From Sphaeroforma sirkka (lineage: Eukaryota; Opisthokonta; Ichthyosporea; Ichthyophonida), in NCBI GenBank assembly GCA_001586965.3, contig LUCW03001642.1, positions 1-33,352 on the forward strand: a DNA stretch of 33,352 nucleotides, given 5' to 3'. The notes under the pieces were generated by a model. The model was not told the origin of the DNA. It ran no database searches and was given only the letters and a program-made list of their open reading frames with translations. The translations under genes were made by a program, and so were the position numbers. Positions 30,462 through 33,352 of the stretch are shown here, piece by piece. Positions within the stretch are counted from its first letter, which is position 1. Every line of letters begins with the position of its first letter.

Positions 30462-30941
30462 TGTAGAAATACGGCCTCCGGTCAGTCTAAAATATCAAGA
30501 TCAATTGAGATAATACATTGGTTTTATTTGTATTTTAAATAATTTAGTACAAGCTCTTTTTTCCAATATTTCCAAAGTGTTCTAAATTCACTTTGATGGC
30601 TCCAATAGCCTGAGTATTTGGTATGACTCATCTACTTGGACCTATTTGAGACATTAGTAGATGTAGGATATTATAAACTAAATTTTATAATCTCCGAACT
30701 ACTACTTATAGATTTTGGTCCTCCCGCCAATCTCAAAATCCAATAAGTCTTTTTTCTTTTTTTTTAACTTTTCTTCAGATGGAACTTTATTTATATCAGC
30801 TAATGTATTAACGTGACTTACGTTATTATGTCTATTTACAAATTAGGCAAGTGGTCATGAACACTTAGTACTTCTAGTGAAAATTATTCAATAAAGAACA
30901 GCTAGAGGTACGCCCTGTGTGATCGAGGATATTTGGGCTCT
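30462..30941 (+). repeat. 3' LTR of the large element (partial)
   Basis: About 480 bp matching the 5' LTR from its first base, nearly identical to it and to the LTR at 16061-16683. To the right it changes directly into satellite sequence. Confidence 0.92.
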
Positions 30942-31180
30942 CCATTCTATCAGGCCCCTCACCGTTGAAAGTCTAAAGTGAAGTTTGATAGCGGCTTCTA
31001 AATTCGTTTTTCAGTATTGATATCACAGACCCGTACTCAGGCATACCATTATTTATCATTCAGTCCAGAGGCTTCATCGATATAGTTCATGTAAATTTTA
31101 GACATAAGCTTCAGGCTTAGGTTGCCCTTTTAGCTTACATAACTGTAATCTTCTCTGTCCGAAAGAAATCTGAATCATCT
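30942..31180. repeat. Diverged satellite, right copy
   Basis: Matches the copy at 21312-21558: ccattc start, caccgttgaaagtc against caacgttgaaggtc, acagacccgtactcaggcat against gcagacccgtactcaggcat, the 18-base gtccagaggcttcatcga, and atagttcatgtaaat. A further partial copy may begin near 31185 (ttcaatcgagtttctcagcg). The satellite is therefore present on both sides of the Ty3-type element. Confidence 0.8.
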
Positions 31181-31299
31181 TTCAATCGAGTTTCTCAGCG
31201 TGAATTTGTTCAATTTACGCCCGTAGATATATCAACTGTATGTCTCCCAAATGACTCTATTTGGCGAGAATTTTTACACTTTCAGCGTCATCGATGGTT

Positions 31300-33352
31300 A
31301 ACATTTTATGTAGCCACGAATTCAAAAACACGCAGATAGCAATTCTAAACATAAATACATAATTTTTTATAAAAGCACTTGGGACACTTGAAAGAAGCTA
31401 AAAGGAAAAATCAAATATACAACCTGATGAAAGCATGCTTCCGAAATTGATTGTGTTCGCTCATTGACGATTGTGTGTTTGAAGACACCTTACTTGATAC
31501 ATGTGCTACATATCCAAAGTAAAACTTTGCTGGACGCACAAGTAAACATACCGTACCTCTGGCGGTGCTAGCTCTCTGTCTTTATTTATGCTAATGCAAA
31601 ACACACACCCATACTTCACACACTGAGAAATGACCCGTCCCCACGACAGCTATCAGATATGCCCTGAAGAGAATCAGTTTGACCAGGTAGTTGTCACGAT
31701 TCCTTCGACGGACGCCCATACTGATGAGATCCCTCACCAACTAAATCCCGGTAACATATTAAAGGAAAGATCACTTTATCGCCGGGGGGTAATAGACCGA
31801 GGGTCTATGTCCGTAACAAAAGCCATTGACTCGCGTAGAAAAAAAGTTGCTAGGACATTAATTTGTTCATTAGCAACAGAAAGGAAGGTAAGTCAGTATA
31901 TCGCATACACTATTCACACCTCACAGGATTCATTTATTAGAAGTTGCAAAGTTTTGGCACATGGAGAAAAATGTATTAAGCTAGAAGTAGTTCATCAATT
32001 ACGGAAGTTGAAGGCAAATATGGAGACCATGGTGTGTACCCGATACCGCATACAATTGTCGGGGAGTGTTTAGTCATTTATTCATGCACAGATTCGCAAT
32101 AAATACGCTATATAGCGACATGGAAACGAATATTTTCTCTGCAAGCTATATTTCATTACCTATTATGGTCATCAATTGTGTGAATAGGATCGCTTAAAAG
32201 GGTATCACACTTGAATGTCTTAAATTCACGGCGCTTGTGTGAGAGAAGTTAATTTGGATAATCTATATTCAACCGGGTAGAAAGAAACTGCAAAGTCAAT
32301 ATCTACGTTTCTTTCACTAATATAGTCTTTATGAAGGCGCTATGATAATCAATTGACTTGAACCGTGCGCTTTGTATACAAAAACTGCAAATAAATTGAT
32401 TAAGTGGAGTAAATATCTATATTACCTCCAGACGCACCCACCAACGAGGAATGGGTATGGAATATAACATTTATCTACAGGCGTCTGGCGTTTCATTTCA
32501 TTGCAATTCATCCGGTATTGATTCAATATCTACGAAATTGAAATCCAGAAGAATTGACTCTCGAAATTGGCAAAATAGATATATTTTTCCAAAAGTATAG
32601 GAATAAAATGACAGTATTTTTCTAAACTGAAAAAAATTCCTAGTCCACGAGAATCGTCCATGGATATCTATATGTCTTGGCGAGAGGACGAGACCTATTG
32701 ATTGTTATGAAGATTTACTCTGATTATCAAGAACATACTTCACTAGTTATGATTATTGCCATCACACAATGGTGAAGTGTGTTGATTTTCAATTTACTCT
32801 TGTGCGTCATTCGTGTAGGTAAAGATGATGGAAACAACAACCATCAATCAATATGTATCTTTCTGTTTTGCAGAAACGAGATTATGCAGGCTGAACAGGG
32901 CATGAACAACTGGTCCTGAAAGGACACACACCGCTGTTGTAGGGGTTTACGGAAACTATCAAATGGCATTTTGCTCTTAGCGGTAATACGGATGTTTGTT
33001 GCGCGCCATCTGAAAAAAGTATGGATTGAACTTGACTGACACAGTGATAGCCTTACGCGAGCACCTGGATAGAATATGCGCCGATACACTTTTCAGGGCC
33101 AAGACAATGCACAAAGGCGATGTGACGAAAAAATTTCGTCGAACACATTCACCAGGTAGTATCAGTTTGCAACGCAGGTTTTGACCAGACATTTCCTGGA
33201 CTAAAAGGGTGCCTGTTGGATATCATACACTGGGATTTTCTTGCCTACAATGGTCAGCCTGCGTGCATCCTCCACTACTTGATGGCTGGTTTGAGAGCCA
33301 TTTGAGAGCTTCCATGACTGGGTACAGGCTTTTGGTTCACTGAGCCACTCTC
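31300..33352. other. Unassigned right end
   Basis: Apart from the frame at 31630-32073, I find no gene or repeat that can be supported. Minus-strand frames at 32844-33089 and 32977-33192 overlap each other and have no known domain. Confidence 0.45.
31630..32073 (+). CDS. Unrecognised 147-codon frame
   Basis: Starts M-T-R-P-H-D-S-Y-Q and is hydrophilic and fairly basic (R-R-K-K-V-A-R; V-H-Q-L-R-K-L-K-A-N). No membrane segment or signal peptide, no domain recognised. At 31888-31926 there is a stretch with AAG before GTAAGT and CACAG at its end; if it were an intron of 39 bases, its removal would keep the frame. It is isolated from any other gene, just beyond the satellite. It could be a real small gene, the first part of a longer spliced gene, or chance; the length alone is only weak evidence. 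Confidence 0.3.
   Translation: MTRPHDSYQICPEENQFDQVVVTIPSTDAHTDEIPHQLNPGNILKERSLYRRGVIDRGSMSVTKAIDSRRKKVARTLICSLATERKVSQYIAYTIHTSQDSFIRSCKVLAHGEKCIKLEVVHQLRKLKANMETMVCTRYRIQLSGSV

Larger units (their letters stand above)
21559..30941 (+). mobile_element. Ty3/gypsy-type LTR retrotransposon with Dam-like and chromodomain-like parts (broken)
   Basis: An element of about 9.4 kb in plus orientation between an LTR of 620 bp and a shorter LTR copy. In order it holds gag, Cys/His knuckles, retropepsin, reverse transcriptase, RNase H, a Dam-methylase-like domain, integrase and a chromodomain-like tail. The RT-RNaseH-integrase order places it in Ty3/gypsy (Metaviridae). The polyprotein frame is interrupted in many places, roughly ten or more, so this copy is dead. 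It also contains a direct repeat of about 1.8 kb covering protease to RNase H. No tRNA primer site of the usual TGG type is evident after the 5' LTR; a G-rich tract (ctactgggggcta) just before the 3' LTR fits a polypurine tract. The near-identity of its LTRs suggests a fairly recent insertion. Confidence 0.95.

Noticed and set aside
1-33352. tRNA, rRNA genes or a CRISPR array
   Set aside because: No paired A and B box promoter sequence with cloverleaf, no rRNA core words, and no regularly spaced identical repeats with unique spacers.

Overview
The window looks like a transposon-rich, gene-poor piece of a eukaryotic nuclear genome. The evidence is a spliced vacuolar-ATPase subunit, two classes of LTR retrotransposon, small inverted-repeat elements, microsatellites and AT-rich spacers. 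The host cannot be named from sequence alone. A fungus or fungus-like lineage is my best guess, because of the RVxF/Y-x-R type protein at 6.3-6.9 kb and the chromodomain-tailed Ty3-type element; both are weak pointers.

Layout. 1-1.98 kb: no gene I can support, one near-perfect 20-bp hairpin. 1.98-3.6 kb (minus strand): the C-terminal part of V-ATPase subunit a in at least three blocks, with small frame disturbances and no recognisable upstream exons. 3.7-6.1 kb: no recognisable gene, one 21-bp tandem repeat. 6.26-6.94 kb (minus): an intact 226-residue basic protein with six 10-residue Lys/Pro repeats and a likely phosphatase-1 docking motif. 6.95-14.5 kb: about 7.5 kb without genes, AT-rich, full of cryptic simple sequence (GTGACTC, CTCAGTCTC, CACTGGTC), with three related MITE-like inverted-repeat elements and one GC-rich patch. 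14.9-18.5 kb: a scrapyard of retroelements (an integrase fragment, three LTRs of one Ty3-type family in two orientations, a piece of gag, and a Ty1/copia RNase H fragment). 18.5-21.1 kb: unassigned. 21.09-31.2 kb: a diverged satellite of about 250 bp, split by a large Ty3/gypsy-type element (21559-30941). 31.2-33.35 kb: one unrecognised open frame, otherwise nothing clear.

The large Ty3-type element carries gag, Cys/His knuckles, retropepsin, reverse transcriptase, RNase H, a Dam-methylase-like domain with an N-P-P motif, integrase and a chromodomain-like tail. It is an old, non-functional copy with roughly ten or more breaks, and it contains a direct repeat of about 1.8 kb. Related LTRs at 15.3-17.9 kb show that the family has been in this locus more than once and exists as at least two LTR subfamilies.

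The only host genes with good support are the V-ATPase fragment and the Lys/Pro-repeat protein. No operon-like logic is expected. The points of most interest are the Dam-like domain in the retroelement, the MITE cluster, the mismatched LTRs and the repeat protein.
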